Source: Sphingomonas asaccharolytica NBRC 15499
Lineage (GTDB): Bacteria > Pseudomonadota > Alphaproteobacteria > Sphingomonadales > Sphingomonadaceae
Direction: 5' to 3'
Assembly: GCF_001598355.1 (NCBI RefSeq)
Contig: NZ_BCYU01000001.1
Span: 20,001-84,000 of the forward strand
DNA: 64,000 nt
Positions within the stretch are counted from its first letter, which is position 1, and the number at the start of each line of letters is the position of its first letter. Positions 1 to 8,384 of the stretch are shown piece by piece. Under the pieces are notes generated by a model. The model did no database searches, was not told where the DNA came from, and saw nothing but the letters and a program-made list of their open reading frames with translations. A program made the position numbers and the translations under genes.

Positions 1-1
1 G

Positions 2-772
2 ACCTTCAAGACGATGGTCGGCCTGCTCGGCTTTCTCGGTGCAACGACGCTGGCGTTCGGCGCGATCCTCAAGAGCATCTTCGTGCCCCCACGCCGCTTC
101 CGCTTCAACGCGACGGTACAGCGATTCGAGGTGGTCGGCGTCTCGGCGCTCGGCATCATCGGCCTGATGAGCTTCCTGATCGGCATCGTCATCGCGCAGC
201 AAGGCGCAGTGCAGCTGCGTCAGTTCGGCGCCGAGGTTTATACGATCAACCTGGTCGGGCGCCTGTCGATGCGCGAACTCGGCGTATTGATGACCGCGAT
301 CATGGTCGCGGGGCGATCGGGATCGTCGTTCGCCGCGCAGATCGGCACGATGAAGCTGACCGAGGAAATCGACGCGATGCGGACGATCGGCGTGTCGCCG
401 ATGGAGGCGCTGGTCGTGCCACGTGTGCTCGCCGCGGTGGTGATGATGCCGTTGCTCGGCTTCTATTCGGCGCTCGTTGCAATGATGGGCGGCTGCCTGT
501 TGTGCTGGATCGCGCTCGGCATTCCGCCGGTCACCTATATCCAGCGCATCCGCGAAGTCGTGCCGATCAGCGACGTCTATGTTGGGATGATCAAGGCGCC
601 GGTGTTCGGCGCGATCATTGCGATCGCCGGGTGCTTCCAGGGTATGTTGGTCGAAGCCGATGCCGAACAGGTCGGGCTGCGCACCACCGCCGCGGTGGTC
701 CAGGGCATCTTCCTGGTGATCGTGCTCGACGCCTTCTTCGCGGTGTTCTTCTCGTCGGTCGGATGGATTTGA
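2..772 (+). CDS. MlaE/YrbE-family ABC transporter permease (5' end outside window)
   Basis: Integral inner-membrane permease of an Mla-type (MCE) ABC transporter that moves phospholipids or related lipids between the envelope membranes. The reading frame is open to the first base of the window, so the start is probably missing; an in-frame ATG at 14 exists but family members in this group often carry an N-terminal STAS-like part. Visible MlaE features are the conserved stretch around VAGRSGSSFAAQIGTM, the EEIDAMRTIG loop (coupling to the ATPase) and five hydrophobic segments. The stop overlaps the ATG of the ATPase gene by one base, so the two are translationally coupled. Sure of family, unsure of start and exact substrate. 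Confidence 0.88.
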   Translation, partial: TFKTMVGLLGFLGATTLAFGAILKSIFVPPRRFRFNATVQRFEVVGVSALGIIGLMSFLIGIVIAQQGAVQLRQFGAEVYTINLVGRLSMRELGVLMTAIMVAGRSGSSFAAQIGTMKLTEEIDAMRTIGVSPMEALVVPRVLAAVVMMPLLGFYSALVAMMGGCLLCWIALGIPPVTYIQRIREVVPISDVYVGMIKAPVFGAIIAIAGCFQGMLVEADAEQVGLRTTAAVVQGIFLVIVLDAFFAVFFSSVGWI

Positions 773-1575
773 TGGCGGACGACGACATCGTCATCCGCGT
801 GCGCGGTTTGAGGAACAGTTTTGGCGAGCAGGTCGTGCACGAAGGGCTCGACCTCGACGTCCGGCGCGGCGAGATACTGGGCGTGGTCGGCGGGTCGGGC
901 ACCGGCAAGTCGGTGCTGATGCGGTCGATCATCGGGCTGCAGATACCCGATGAGGGCGAGATCACCGTGTTCGGCGAAAACACGGTCGATCTTGAGGAAA
1001 ATGAGGCGATCGAAATCCGCAAGCGCTGGGGCGTGCTGTTCCAGGGCGGCGCTTTATTCTCGACGCTGACCGTCGCCGAGAATGTCGAGGTGCCGATCAA
1101 GGAATTTTATCCCAACCTCGACCCCGCGCTGCTCGACGAAATCGCGTCGTACAAGGTGGTGATGACCGGCCTGCCCGCCGATGCCGGGCCAAAATATCCC
1201 GCCGAACTGTCGGGTGGCATGCGCAAGCGCGCCGGGCTGGCGCGCGCGCTGGCGCTCGATCCCGAATTGCTGTTTCTCGACGAGCCGACTGCGGGCCTCG
1301 ACCCGATCGGCGCGGCGGCGTTCGACGAGCTGACGCTCTCGCTGCAGCGGACGATGGGCCTGACCGTGTTCCTGATTACGCACGATCTCGACTCGCTTTA
1401 CGCGATCTGCGACCGTGTTGCGGTAATCGCCGACAAGAAAGTGATTGCGGTTGGCACGATCGACGAGCTGGTTGCGTTGGATCATCCGTGGATCGAAGAA
1501 TATTTCAAAGGCCCCCGCGGCCGTGCGGCGGTGGCGACGCAGGAAGCGGGCAAGGGCAAGGCAGGGGCTGACTGA
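772..1575 (+). CDS. Mla-type ABC transporter ATP-binding protein
   Basis: Cytoplasmic ATPase that powers the MCE lipid transporter together with the permease before it and the MCE protein after it. About 267 residues, normal for MlaF. It shows a Walker A motif GGSGTGKS, the ABC signature LSGGMRKRAGLARAL, Walker B LLFLDEPTAGLDP and the switch His in ITHD. The frame is open far upstream, but that part is a shadow of the permease. I place the start at the ATG overlapping the permease stop; a second ATG at 763 is possible. The C-terminal tail (after GPRGRAAVA) is Gly/Ala/Lys-rich. The next gene starts on its last base, so the operon is tight. Confidence 0.93.
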   Translation: MADDDIVIRVRGLRNSFGEQVVHEGLDLDVRRGEILGVVGGSGTGKSVLMRSIIGLQIPDEGEITVFGENTVDLEENEAIEIRKRWGVLFQGGALFSTLTVAENVEVPIKEFYPNLDPALLDEIASYKVVMTGLPADAGPKYPAELSGGMRKRAGLARALALDPELLFLDEPTAGLDPIGAAAFDELTLSLQRTMGLTVFLITHDLDSLYAICDRVAVIADKKVIAVGTIDELVALDHPWIEEYFKGPRGRAAVATQEAGKGKAGAD

Positions 1576-2525
1576 TGGAAACGCGTTCCAACCATGTGCT
1601 GGTCGGTGGGGTCGTCCTGATCCTTCTCGCCGTGCTCGCCTTGTTCATGGTGTGGATCTCGCACTTCGGCGCCGAGGGCAAGCGCGAGTACGACATCCAG
1701 TTCAAGCAATCGGTCGACGGCCTGGCCAAGGGGTCGGCGGTCAATTTCTCCGGCGTGCCGATCGGCCAGGTCAAGGACATCAAGCTCGACGCCAAGTCTC
1801 CCGAATTCGTCAGGGTGCGGGTGTCGGTCGACGACAAGACGCCGATCCTGCTCGGCACCACCGCGGCGATCCAGGGCAGCTTCACCGGTCCCTCGACCGT
1901 CCAGCTCGACGGCGCCCAGGCCGGCCGGCCGCTGATCGATTGCTCGAATAGCGCCTGCCCGTTGGGCGTACCGCTGATCCCGGCCAAGCCCGGCGGGCTT
2001 GGTGCGCTCTTGTCCAACGCGCCGCAATTGCTCGAGCGGCTGACGACGCTGACCGAGCGGCTGACCGCTCTGCTCAGCGATCGCAACCAGGCGTCGATCG
2101 CCGGCATCCTCGACAACACCAACAGGCTGAGCAAGGCGCTGTCGGACCGCGGGCCGGAAATCGCAGCAACACTGGCCGAGACGCGCATCGCGATCCAGAA
2201 GGCGGGCGTGGCATCGCAGCAGATTGGCGAGCTGGCGGCGACGACCAACGGTCTGCTCGCCAACGACGTCAAGCCGACCCTCGGCAATTTGAACAAGGCG
2301 GTCGCGTCGGCGCAGAAGTCGATGGACACGCTCGACGCCGCGATCGGCGATGCCCGGCCGGGGCTGCAAAGTTTCTCGAAACAGACCATTCCCGAGCTCG
2401 GCCAGTTGATCCACGATCTGCGCCAGATGTCGCAGTCGCTGTCGTCGGTCGCCGACAAGGTCGATCGCGGCGGCGCCGGGTCGATCGTCGGCAGTCCCAA
2501 GCTCCCCGATTACAAGGGCAAGTAA
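1575..2525 (+). CDS. MCE (MlaD) domain lipid-transport protein
   Basis: Periplasmic substrate-binding component of the Mla-type system, anchored to the inner membrane by one N-terminal helix (about residues 10-28, preceded by a short cytoplasmic stretch). The MCE/MlaD domain follows at about residues 38-118. The rest (roughly 140-300) is a long helical region with repeated LERLTTLTERL-like and heptad-like patterns, as in MCE proteins that form extended tubes or bridges. 316 residues, longer than E. coli MlaD (about 180). The start ATG overlaps the stop of the ATPase gene by one base. It belongs to one operon with the permease, ATPase and the lipoprotein that follows. Confidence 0.9.
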   Translation: METRSNHVLVGGVVLILLAVLALFMVWISHFGAEGKREYDIQFKQSVDGLAKGSAVNFSGVPIGQVKDIKLDAKSPEFVRVRVSVDDKTPILLGTTAAIQGSFTGPSTVQLDGAQAGRPLIDCSNSACPLGVPLIPAKPGGLGALLSNAPQLLERLTTLTERLTALLSDRNQASIAGILDNTNRLSKALSDRGPEIAATLAETRIAIQKAGVASQQIGELAATTNGLLANDVKPTLGNLNKAVASAQKSMDTLDAAIGDARPGLQSFSKQTIPELGQLIHDLRQMSQSLSSVADKVDRGGAGSIVGSPKLPDYKGK

Positions 2526-2526
2526 G

Positions 2527-3108
2527 ATGACGAAGCGCTTTCTTCCCCTGTTCCTGGCCCTGCCGCTCGCGGGCTGTCTCAGCTTTGGCGGCAAGCCGCC
2601 CAAGGTGTTGTTGACGATCAACTCGACCGCGGCCTTGCCGGTCGGGTCGACGCAGAATTCGGCGAACGCCAAGACCGTGACCATTCAGGTGCCGGTAGTA
2701 CCGCAATCGCTGGCGGTCGCGCGCGTGCCCGTCCAGACCGGCGACCAGCTTGCTTACGTCACCGATGTCGCCTGGGTCGAAGCACCGCAGCGGCTGTTCG
2801 CGCGGCTGATGTCGGACACGATCGCCGCCAAGACCGGCCGCGTCGTGCTGACCCCGGCGCAGTCGTTCAGCGACCCCGGCGCACGCCTGTCGGGCGAGCT
2901 GCGGAATTTCGGGATCGACGGCAGCACGCACGAGGCAGTGGTGACGTTCGAGGGCTCGCTGATCCGGAGCGATGCGAGCAAGGTCGAGAAGAAGAAATTC
3001 GAGGCACGCGTCCCGGTAACCCAGATCGACGCCAATTCGGTCGGCCCGGCGCTCAACCAGGCCGCCAACCAAGTCGCCGGCGAAGTCGCCGACTGGGTTG
3101 GGAGTTAA
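2527..3108 (+). CDS. ABC-type transport auxiliary lipoprotein (PqiC/ABC_trans_aux-like)
   Basis: Predicted outer-membrane lipoprotein partner of the MCE transporter. The N-terminus MTKRFLPLFLALPLAGCLS is a typical lipoprotein signal with lipobox LAGC, so Cys17 would be the lipidated residue. The middle has the pattern of the ABC_trans_aux family: a strand-rich domain with QLAYVTDVAWVEAPQRLF, then L..L...F..... It starts one base after the stop of the MCE gene, completing a permease-ATPase-MCE-lipoprotein operon. Function is inferred from family and position: it probably receives or delivers lipid at the outer membrane. Confidence 0.85.
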   Translation: MTKRFLPLFLALPLAGCLSFGGKPPKVLLTINSTAALPVGSTQNSANAKTVTIQVPVVPQSLAVARVPVQTGDQLAYVTDVAWVEAPQRLFARLMSDTIAAKTGRVVLTPAQSFSDPGARLSGELRNFGIDGSTHEAVVTFEGSLIRSDASKVEKKKFEARVPVTQIDANSVGPALNQAANQVAGEVADWVGS

Positions 3109-3127
3109 GTGTTCCCGCGACTTTAAG

Positions 3128-3267
3128 CCCTCTCCCGCTTGCGGGAGAGGGTTGGGAGAGGGTCTTCTTTCCTCTTTTTCGACGAGTCCGCTTGGAAGAA
3201 GAGAGAAGACCCTCACCTTCCCACCGCTCCGCGGCGGGCCCCTCCCTCTCCCGCACGCGGGAGAGGG
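3128..3267. repeat. REP-like paired palindromes at a convergent gene end
   Basis: Two perfect 11-bp stem palindromes with 2-base loops, CCCTCTCCCGC/GCGGGAGAGGG, lie at 3128-3151 and 3244-3267. The DNA between them is itself an imperfect large dyad: GAGGGTCTTCT near 3155 pairs with AGAAGACCCTC near 3207. The block sits between the convergent lipoprotein and DUF2147 genes. This type of GC-rich intergenic repeat is common in alphaproteobacteria; it may also terminate transcription from both sides. Confidence 0.75.
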
Positions 3268-3286
3268 GATTTACCAACCAGGTGTA

Positions 3287-3703
3287 TCAGCGCGCCGACA
3301 TCGCCGCCGGGCTCGCGACACGGCGCCAGATCTGCGCCTTGCAGAACAGCCCGCCCAGGATGCAGCCCTTGATGTTGAGCGTCTGGCCATCGACCATGGT
3401 GATCGTCGAATAGAAAGCGGATTGCATGTCAGGCACATAGACCTGCCCTGCCCAATGCCCGCGATCGGTCGCGCGATAGCTGCGTAACAGTTCGGTGCCG
3501 ATCAGTTGGCTCACGCCCTTCTTGCGCGCATCGTCCTGCGCCTTGGGGCTCGCCCAGACGATCCAGCCGCAGATCTTGTCGCCGCACGACCCGGTGCGCA
3601 CCTGGACCGTTCCCTTGGGATTGGCCCACACGCCATCGACCGATGGCGCTACCGGCGGGGTCTGGTCGGCAAGCGCCAGCGCCATGGTAAGCAGCGACAA
3701 CAT
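3287..3703 (-). CDS. DUF2147 family exported protein
   Basis: 138-residue protein with a short hydrophobic leader (LLTMALALA) followed by a DUF2147 domain: DGVWANPKGTVQVRTGSCGDKICGWIVWA and a C-terminal GCILGGLFCKAQIWRRV. The family is a small lipocalin-like beta-barrel fold of unknown function, usually periplasmic and common in sphingomonads. Paired cysteines may form disulfides outside the cytoplasm. An AGGAAA ribosome site lies about 5 bases before the ATG. It is convergent with the Mla-type operon and separated from it by the palindromic repeat. Confidence 0.85.
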   Translation of the reverse strand: MLSLLTMALALADQTPPVAPSVDGVWANPKGTVQVRTGSCGDKICGWIVWASPKAQDDARKKGVSQLIGTELLRSYRATDRGHWAGQVYVPDMQSAFYSTITMVDGQTLNIKGCILGGLFCKAQIWRRVASPAAMSAR

Positions 3704-3834
3704 AACGATTTCCTGATTTTCCCGCCTGGCGCGGCTAGCGTGCTTTGCCGCGAATATGGGGCGGCAATGCGGCGCTGCCGATATCGATCATGGCAAGAAT
3801 TCGTATGCGCGCATCAAGTCTTGCGATGCGCCGG

Positions 3835-4731
3835 TCAGGTCTTGCGACGTACAGGGACGGGCACGTTGCAGATATCCGCCCCGCCGGCGGGAACGGTGAA
3901 GAACGGCGGCTCGCGGTTTTCGCGCGCGTGGAGATAGCGCGCGAAATCGGCACTGGCAGGCGAGAGATATTCGAAACGCGGACGCTCGCCTGCCGGCAAG
4001 GCGCTCGCCAGCCGTGCGCTGACGATCGGTGTCGGCTTCTGCCCGTCGCCGTAGAAGCCGAGCTTGCCGGTGCCGCGTTCGAGCGAGGACAGAGCATCGA
4101 TCCCCTCGATCACGCGCCCGACCAGGGCGATATTGCGATCGAGCGCGCGCGGCGCGTGGCCGATCACCGCGTACAGCTCGGCGCTGCTGCCGATCGATGG
4201 CGCGAGGTCGCGGCCGACCCCGACCATCGCATAGCAATGCGTCAGCCAGCTACGCTTGCCGTCGGACGCGACCTGCCAACCGTCGGCGGTGAAGCCTGCG
4301 ATCGAGGCGAAGCTGTCGGGTCGGGTCATGCGCACCACCGGCAGGCCCCCTGCCCGCGTATATTCGCTGGGCCCTTCATCGGCGACGCCTTCGGGCAGCT
4401 TCTTCTTCTCGGTGACGTCGCCCCATTGCGCGACATAATTGTCCTGGATGCGATAGACGCTGGTGTCGTCCCACCATTTCCTGTTGGCGAGAGTCCGCAT
4501 CCGCGCGACGTGCTGGGGCGCGAAAGCGGGCGCGAGCTGGATGATCACCTTGCGCCCGTTCGCGAGCGTGAAGATCAGGATGTCGTCGTCGGCGATCGTC
4601 CGCCACGCGGCGGACGGCGCCTTGTTGGCGATCTCGGTCGGTGACAGCGGCGGCGTGGCCGCGGGCTTTTTTGAAGCGTCGGCGGCGGGCTGGCCGGCGA
4701 GCGCGAGGGCGAGCGAGAGCAGGATCGGCAT
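3835..4731 (-). CDS. Cyclophilin-type peptidyl-prolyl cis-trans isomerase, exported
   Basis: Predicted periplasmic PPIase (EC 5.2.1.8), 298 residues. I start at the ATG giving MPILLSLALALAGQPAA, a clean signal peptide; a start 36 bases upstream would put charged residues before it. The cyclophilin domain runs from about residue 50 (TLANGRKVIIQLAPAFAPQH) through the substrate loop YRIQDNYVAQWGD, the Pro-isomerase core, and LVGRVIEGIDALSSL. There is a longer than usual insertion (PSEYTRAGGLPVVRMTRPDSFAS) and a C-terminal extension of about 60 residues. Several canonical active-site residues of CypA are not obvious, as is usual for this divergent bacterial branch. Confidence 0.85.
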   Translation of the reverse strand: MPILLSLALALAGQPAADASKKPAATPPLSPTEIANKAPSAAWRTIADDDILIFTLANGRKVIIQLAPAFAPQHVARMRTLANRKWWDDTSVYRIQDNYVAQWGDVTEKKKLPEGVADEGPSEYTRAGGLPVVRMTRPDSFASIAGFTADGWQVASDGKRSWLTHCYAMVGVGRDLAPSIGSSAELYAVIGHAPRALDRNIALVGRVIEGIDALSSLERGTGKLGFYGDGQKPTPIVSARLASALPAGERPRFEYLSPASADFARYLHARENREPPFFTVPAGGADICNVPVPVRRKT

Positions 4732-4819
4732 GGACCGAAGCTGCCACACCCCCGCCCGATCCGGCAAGCGCTTGCGTGGACGCGCGGGTATCTCTAGGGG
4801 CGACGCTTCCCGGCAATGC

Positions 4820-4910
4820 GGAGCGGTGGCCGAGTGGTCGAAGGCGCTCGCCTGGAAAGTGAGTATACGTCAAAAGCGTATCGAGGGTTCGAATCCCTCC
4901 CGCTCCGCCA
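4820..4910 (+). tRNA. tRNA-Ser (anticodon GGA)
   Basis: Complete class II tRNA with long variable arm. Acceptor stem GGAGCGG (4820-4826) pairs with CCGCTCC (4900-4906), discriminator G at 4907 and an encoded CCA at 4908-4910. The anticodon stem CTCGC/GTGAG (4847-4851/4859-4863) contains one G-T pair; the loop is CTGGAAA with GGA at 4854-4856. T-loop GGTTCGAATCC is intact. It lies at the left edge of the accessory island, so it may mark the boundary, but I found no repeat of its 3' end downstream. Confidence 0.96.
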
Positions 4911-5356
4911 GTCGGTCTTTATTTTCGCCGAAGATATAGGAAGAGGCCAAAATCCCGGGCAGTTTCGCGAGTTCTGGCGATAATTGCGTACCGCGGAGAA
5001 CGAGTGCGGGGCCAGAATGAGAGAAATCTGGCGGCTTTTCTCTACGCCGCGCTGTGACGGTACGGTTTGCGTTCCGCGATCGATTTCCCGGTTCAGGAGA
5101 AGAAACAGCGAATTCGCACCTATGACCTATGAGCTCTCACGCGGTAAGCTGCGCTAATAGCGCGTATTTATTGAGTAGTTGCTAGTTCCTACCCGATCTA
5201 AACTGGGAATTCATTCCATGCGAAACCGGGAAGCGTCGGCCGAGGAAATCGGATCATTCTGGCCAGAACCGGGAAAAAATTTGCACTGTTCGCCATCTGA
5301 AACCTGGGATTGAAGTTTCTGTGCCAGAACAGGGCTCCCCAGCGACCGGAACGAAG
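4911..5356. other. Non-coding left flank of the island
   Basis: No convincing gene. It holds a small inverted repeat GCCAGA...TCTGGC near 5020-5041, the sequence CGTACCGCGGAGA at 4987-4999 that recurs at 54094-54106, and the GAACCGGGAAA motif cluster described separately. This is probably the junction between chromosome and island. Confidence 0.5.
5084..5334. repeat. Cluster of degenerate GAACCGGGAAA motifs
   Basis: An 11-base motif GAACCGGGAAA occurs at 5266-5276 and, exactly, on the minus strand at 5084-5094. Variants in the plus orientation are AAACTGGGAA (5200-5209), AAACCGGGAA (5223-5232), AAACCTGGGA (5300-5309) and a weaker GAACAGGG (5327-5334). Spacing is irregular (23, 43, 34 and 27 bases). 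They lie just upstream of the first island gene. They could be binding sites for an element-encoded regulator or recombinase, or the decayed end of a mobile element. Confidence 0.5.
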
Positions 5357-5815
5357 ATGCACCACCCGCACTCCCTCCATTACCAATTCGACCCCAACAG
5401 CCCTGGCTGGCTGCACCGCAAGCACGAGAAAAACAAGCGGCGCAGGAAAGGCGAGAAGGAGGACCCGATCCGCGCCTCCGAGGTGCTGCGCGTCATTGAG
5501 TCCGATCCCGCAGCTTTCCTTGATCCGATAGTGCAGCACTATGCGACGCTAGCGCTGAAACGAAAGTTGAAGTCGTCCCGCGGACGCAAGCGTGGCGGAG
5601 TCTCGCGCGCCATCAAATTGGCCATTGCGGATGTGATGATCGAGGATCGCGCGGCTGAGATCAGGGCGGAGCGAAAGCGGAGTGGGCAAAAGCACGTTCG
5701 CGGCGATCTCGAACCCTGCCGCCAGGCAGCCGAAGAAGTCAGCCGTTTCCTAAGTTTCAATATGACCGGTCCGGCTCTCCTCAACGCGATCTCGAAGGAC
5801 GCGTTCGTCATCTAA
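5357..5815 (+). CDS. Hypothetical basic protein
   Basis: 152 residues from the ATG at 5357 (a GTG at 5321 is also in frame). Not recognised. The first third is rich in Arg, Lys and His (HRKHEKNKRRRKGEKEDP), followed by a predicted helical region and a second basic patch (LKRKLKSSRGRKRGG). The composition fits a nucleic-acid-binding protein. It precedes the ParB-methyltransferase gene by about 75 bases in the same direction and is preceded by the motif cluster. It may belong to a phage-like module, but nothing in it names a function. Confidence 0.6.
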   Translation: MHHPHSLHYQFDPNSPGWLHRKHEKNKRRRKGEKEDPIRASEVLRVIESDPAAFLDPIVQHYATLALKRKLKSSRGRKRGGVSRAIKLAIADVMIEDRAAEIRAERKRSGQKHVRGDLEPCRQAAEEVSRFLSFNMTGPALLNAISKDAFVI

Positions 5816-5891
5816 AACCCACGCTATTCCATGAATTCGCCGGCAGCGCAGATCTGACAATCGAACACCTCCTTTATGCATGGAGGCGACT

Positions 5892-7211
5892 TTGAACGAA
5901 ATGGTCAGATTGGGCACACGGCAGATTGAGGAGCGCGCCGTCGCTCTCTTGAAGCCCCGGAAGAACAACCCGCGCACACACTCGCCGGCACAGCTCAAGC
6001 AAATCGAAGCCAGCATTCAGAAATTCGGCTTCGTGAATCCAGTTCTTGTCGATGAAGGCGACAGGGTGCTTGCAGGGCACGGCCGACTGGCGGCGGCGAA
6101 ATCCCTAGGCATGCAGTCGGTCCCGGTGGTCCGGATCGAGGGAATGACCGAAGCCGATCGCAAGGCATACGTCATTGCCGACAATCGGCTGGCCGAGCTC
6201 GCGGGCTGGGATCAGCAACTGCTCAAGCTTGAGCTGGGCTCGATCATCGAACTCGATCCGGCGTTCGATCTCGCGCTCACCGGTTTTGCGGACGCGGAAC
6301 TGGAAGGTCTGCTTGCCGCGATCGATGCAGCGGAGCGGCCGTCAGCGGATGAGATTCCGGAGCCTGCGATCGATGGCGCCTCGGTATCAGCACCGGGCCA
6401 GCTTTGGACGCTGGGCCGCCACCGGCTGATCTGCGGCGATGCCCGCGATCCCGCGGTCTACGCAAGGCTGCTGGGTGGCGAGCGCGCAGGGATGGTGATC
6501 ACGGACCCGCCATACAACGTGCCGATCAGTGGCCACGTCTGCGGGCTCGGAAAGGTTCAGCACCGCGAGTTCGCAATGGCGTCGGGGGAAATGAGCGGGG
6601 CCGAGTTCGAAGGCTTTCTCAAAGAAGTGCTGCAAAACCTCTCGGACGCCAGTGTCGATGGCTCTATCCACTACGTGTTCATGGATTGGCGGCACATTCG
6701 CGAGGTGATGGCGGCAGGGGACGCGGTCTACGATGAGCTCAAGAACCTCATTGTCTGGAACAAAGACAATGGCGGCATGGGGACCTTCTACCGCTCGAAG
6801 CACGAACTGGTGTTCGCCTTTAAGAAGGGGACGAGCCCGCACGTCAACAATTTCAAGCTTGGCCAACACGGCCGCTACCGCACGAACGTGTGGGATTACG
6901 CCGGGGTCAATTCGCTGAAGGCGGAGCGGGACGAAGAGCTTGCGATGCACCCGACAGTGAAGCCGGTTGCGATGATCGCTGATGCAATCCGCGACTGCTC
7001 CAAACGCGGCGGTATCGTGCTGGATGCGTTTTCCGGTTCAGGAACGACGATAATGGCGGCGGAGGAAACCGGCCGGCGCGCATGCGCGGTCGAGATTGAC
7101 CCTCGCTACGTCGATGTGGCGATACGGCGCTGGCAGACTACCACCGGCGGCAAGGCCATTCTGGATGGAATAGGCTGCACGTTCCAGGACGTCGAGACCG
7201 CGCTCGACTGA
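5892..7211 (+). CDS. ParB-like nuclease domain / DNA methyltransferase fusion
   Basis: Predicted phage- or element-borne DNA (adenine-N6 or cytosine-N4) methyltransferase with an N-terminal ParB/sulfiredoxin-fold domain. The ParB part covers about residues 10-105 (LKPRKNNPRTHSPAQ, then VLAGHGRLAAAKSLG). The methyltransferase part has motif IV DPPYNVP near residue 205 and motif I LDAFSGSGTTIMAAEETGR near residue 380, the motif order IV...I of the beta class. I choose a TTG at 5892 because a GGAGG sits five bases before it; an ATG at 5880 adds four residues. Such fusions are common in prophages and islands. Methylation target unknown. Confidence 0.88.
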   Translation: MNEMVRLGTRQIEERAVALLKPRKNNPRTHSPAQLKQIEASIQKFGFVNPVLVDEGDRVLAGHGRLAAAKSLGMQSVPVVRIEGMTEADRKAYVIADNRLAELAGWDQQLLKLELGSIIELDPAFDLALTGFADAELEGLLAAIDAAERPSADEIPEPAIDGASVSAPGQLWTLGRHRLICGDARDPAVYARLLGGERAGMVITDPPYNVPISGHVCGLGKVQHREFAMASGEMSGAEFEGFLKEVLQNLSDASVDGSIHYVFMDWRHIREVMAAGDAVYDELKNLIVWNKDNGGMGTFYRSKHELVFAFKKGTSPHVNNFKLGQHGRYRTNVWDYAGVNSLKAERDEELAMHPTVKPVAMIADAIRDCSKRGGIVLDAFSGSGTTIMAAEETGRRACAVEIDPRYVDVAIRRWQTTTGGKAILDGIGCTFQDVETALD

Positions 7212-7324
7212 CCTTGGCGGGACCGGCACTTCGGAGCCGGTCCTCATATAAATCAGTCTTCATTTGCAGGAATGCGCGCTGGTCAGGGCGACAGTAATCA
7301 AAACGTTTTCGTAACGGAGCAGCC

Positions 7325-7765
7325 ATGGACGACAATGATGATTACGAGGTCGGTTACAAAAGACCGCCCAAAACAACGCGGTTCAAAAAGGGCCAATGTG
7401 CCAATCCGACCGGGCGACGTGGCAAAAAGCAGAAGCCAGCCCCACAGGACAATTCGGATCGCGCCATAATCGAGCGGCTTTCCGAGGAACTGATCGAACA
7501 CAATGGACGGATGATCACTGTTCGTGAGGCCGAATTGCTGGTGATCCGGGCCAAGGCGCTGAAGGGCGATTTGAAGGCCATACAGATGTGGCAGGCTCTT
7601 CGCGAGAAACTCGCTCCAAAGAACGAAAAGCGTGGCGGCGTATTGCTGGTTCCATGTTCGGTTCCTCTCGACGAATGGGAAGCATCCACTGCTCGGCAGC
7701 AAGCTCCCTTTCGGGAGCAGACTTTCGAAAAGTTCTCTAGCGGCTCGAAGGAGGACGAGAGATAG
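7325..7765 (+). CDS. DUF5681 domain protein
   Basis: 146 residues. The N-terminal segment YKRPPKTTRFKKGQCANPTGRRGKK is the hallmark of DUF5681 (pattern P..T.FKKGQ..NP.GR). The domain continues with a helical part (NDSDRAI-like IIERLSEELIEHNG and LLVIRAKALKGDLKAIQMW). Function is not established; members usually lie in prophages and genomic islands, often close to methyltransferases or terminase genes, as here. A GGAG ribosome site precedes the ATG. Its last 29 bases overlap the convergent gene at 7737-8384. Confidence 0.78.
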   Translation: MDDNDDYEVGYKRPPKTTRFKKGQCANPTGRRGKKQKPAPQDNSDRAIIERLSEELIEHNGRMITVREAELLVIRAKALKGDLKAIQMWQALREKLAPKNEKRGGVLLVPCSVPLDEWEASTARQQAPFREQTFEKFSSGSKEDER

Positions 7766-8384
7766 CGCTGATGCCGCACTGGCCAAGCGCATCTCGGAAG
7801 CTCGCATCCAGTGGATATGGCCGCAGACCGTCCTTTGTCAGCCGTCCGGTCATTTGCTCCCTGTCGTCCGGCAATCCATAGCTTGCGGTTAAATTTGCCG
7901 AGCGGAACTGGAGAGACGAGCCGGCGATCATCTCATCGAGCATGTCGCGTGCCTTGTCGCTGCTAGCGACCGTGCTCGTGGCCGAGTACGAACGGATCAG
8001 GGCAAGCGTCTGGCTCATTGCGCGCGCGGCGGGGTCGTTCGAGGTCGATGCCGCGACAGGGCTATCCGCGGCCTTCAGTTCCCGGAACGGGCGGTCGTCA
8101 ACCCGCCAGACGATGTCCCCGGTCGGCAGTCTCGCCTTGCCGCCGCTGCTGACGCCGACCAGCAGGCCGAGTTCCGAGTTATTCTCGACGAACGGGTAGA
8201 TCGAACCTGTCGTAGTAAAGGAGAGGCCGGCGGCATGATCGATGGCAGCGACCACGCAGCTGTTCTTGCCGGTGATCGGATCGCTGGTTCGCATCACCTG
8301 CCAGGCAGGAGGCGGAAGCTTTCTTGCGGTAGCGGACGCGACGATTGTCAGGCCAACAAGCGATGCCAGTACGAGGCGCCTCAT
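7737..8384 (-). CDS. Hypothetical exported protein
   Basis: 215 residues with a clear signal peptide (MRRLVLASLVGLTIVASATA). No recognised domain. The mature part is mixed alpha/beta, with KNSCVVAAIDHAAGLSFTTT and GDIVWRVDDRPFREL, resembling envelope proteins that read out residue modification or oxidation state, but this is only an impression. Its start overlaps the stop of the upstream gene by four bases (ATGA), so it is translated with the PD-(D/E)xK-like protein. Confidence 0.6.
   Translation of the reverse strand: MRRLVLASLVGLTIVASATARKLPPPAWQVMRTSDPITGKNSCVVAAIDHAAGLSFTTTGSIYPFVENNSELGLLVGVSSGGKARLPTGDIVWRVDDRPFRELKAADSPVAASTSNDPAARAMSQTLALIRSYSATSTVASSDKARDMLDEMIAGSSLQFRSANLTASYGLPDDREQMTGRLTKDGLRPYPLDASFRDALGQCGISAISRPPSSR

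Noticed and set aside
4880-4910. tRNA 3' end as an attachment site
   Set aside because: I looked for a second copy of the T-arm/acceptor sequence near 22.9-23.4 kb and did not see one; large serine recombinases also seldom use tRNA genes.
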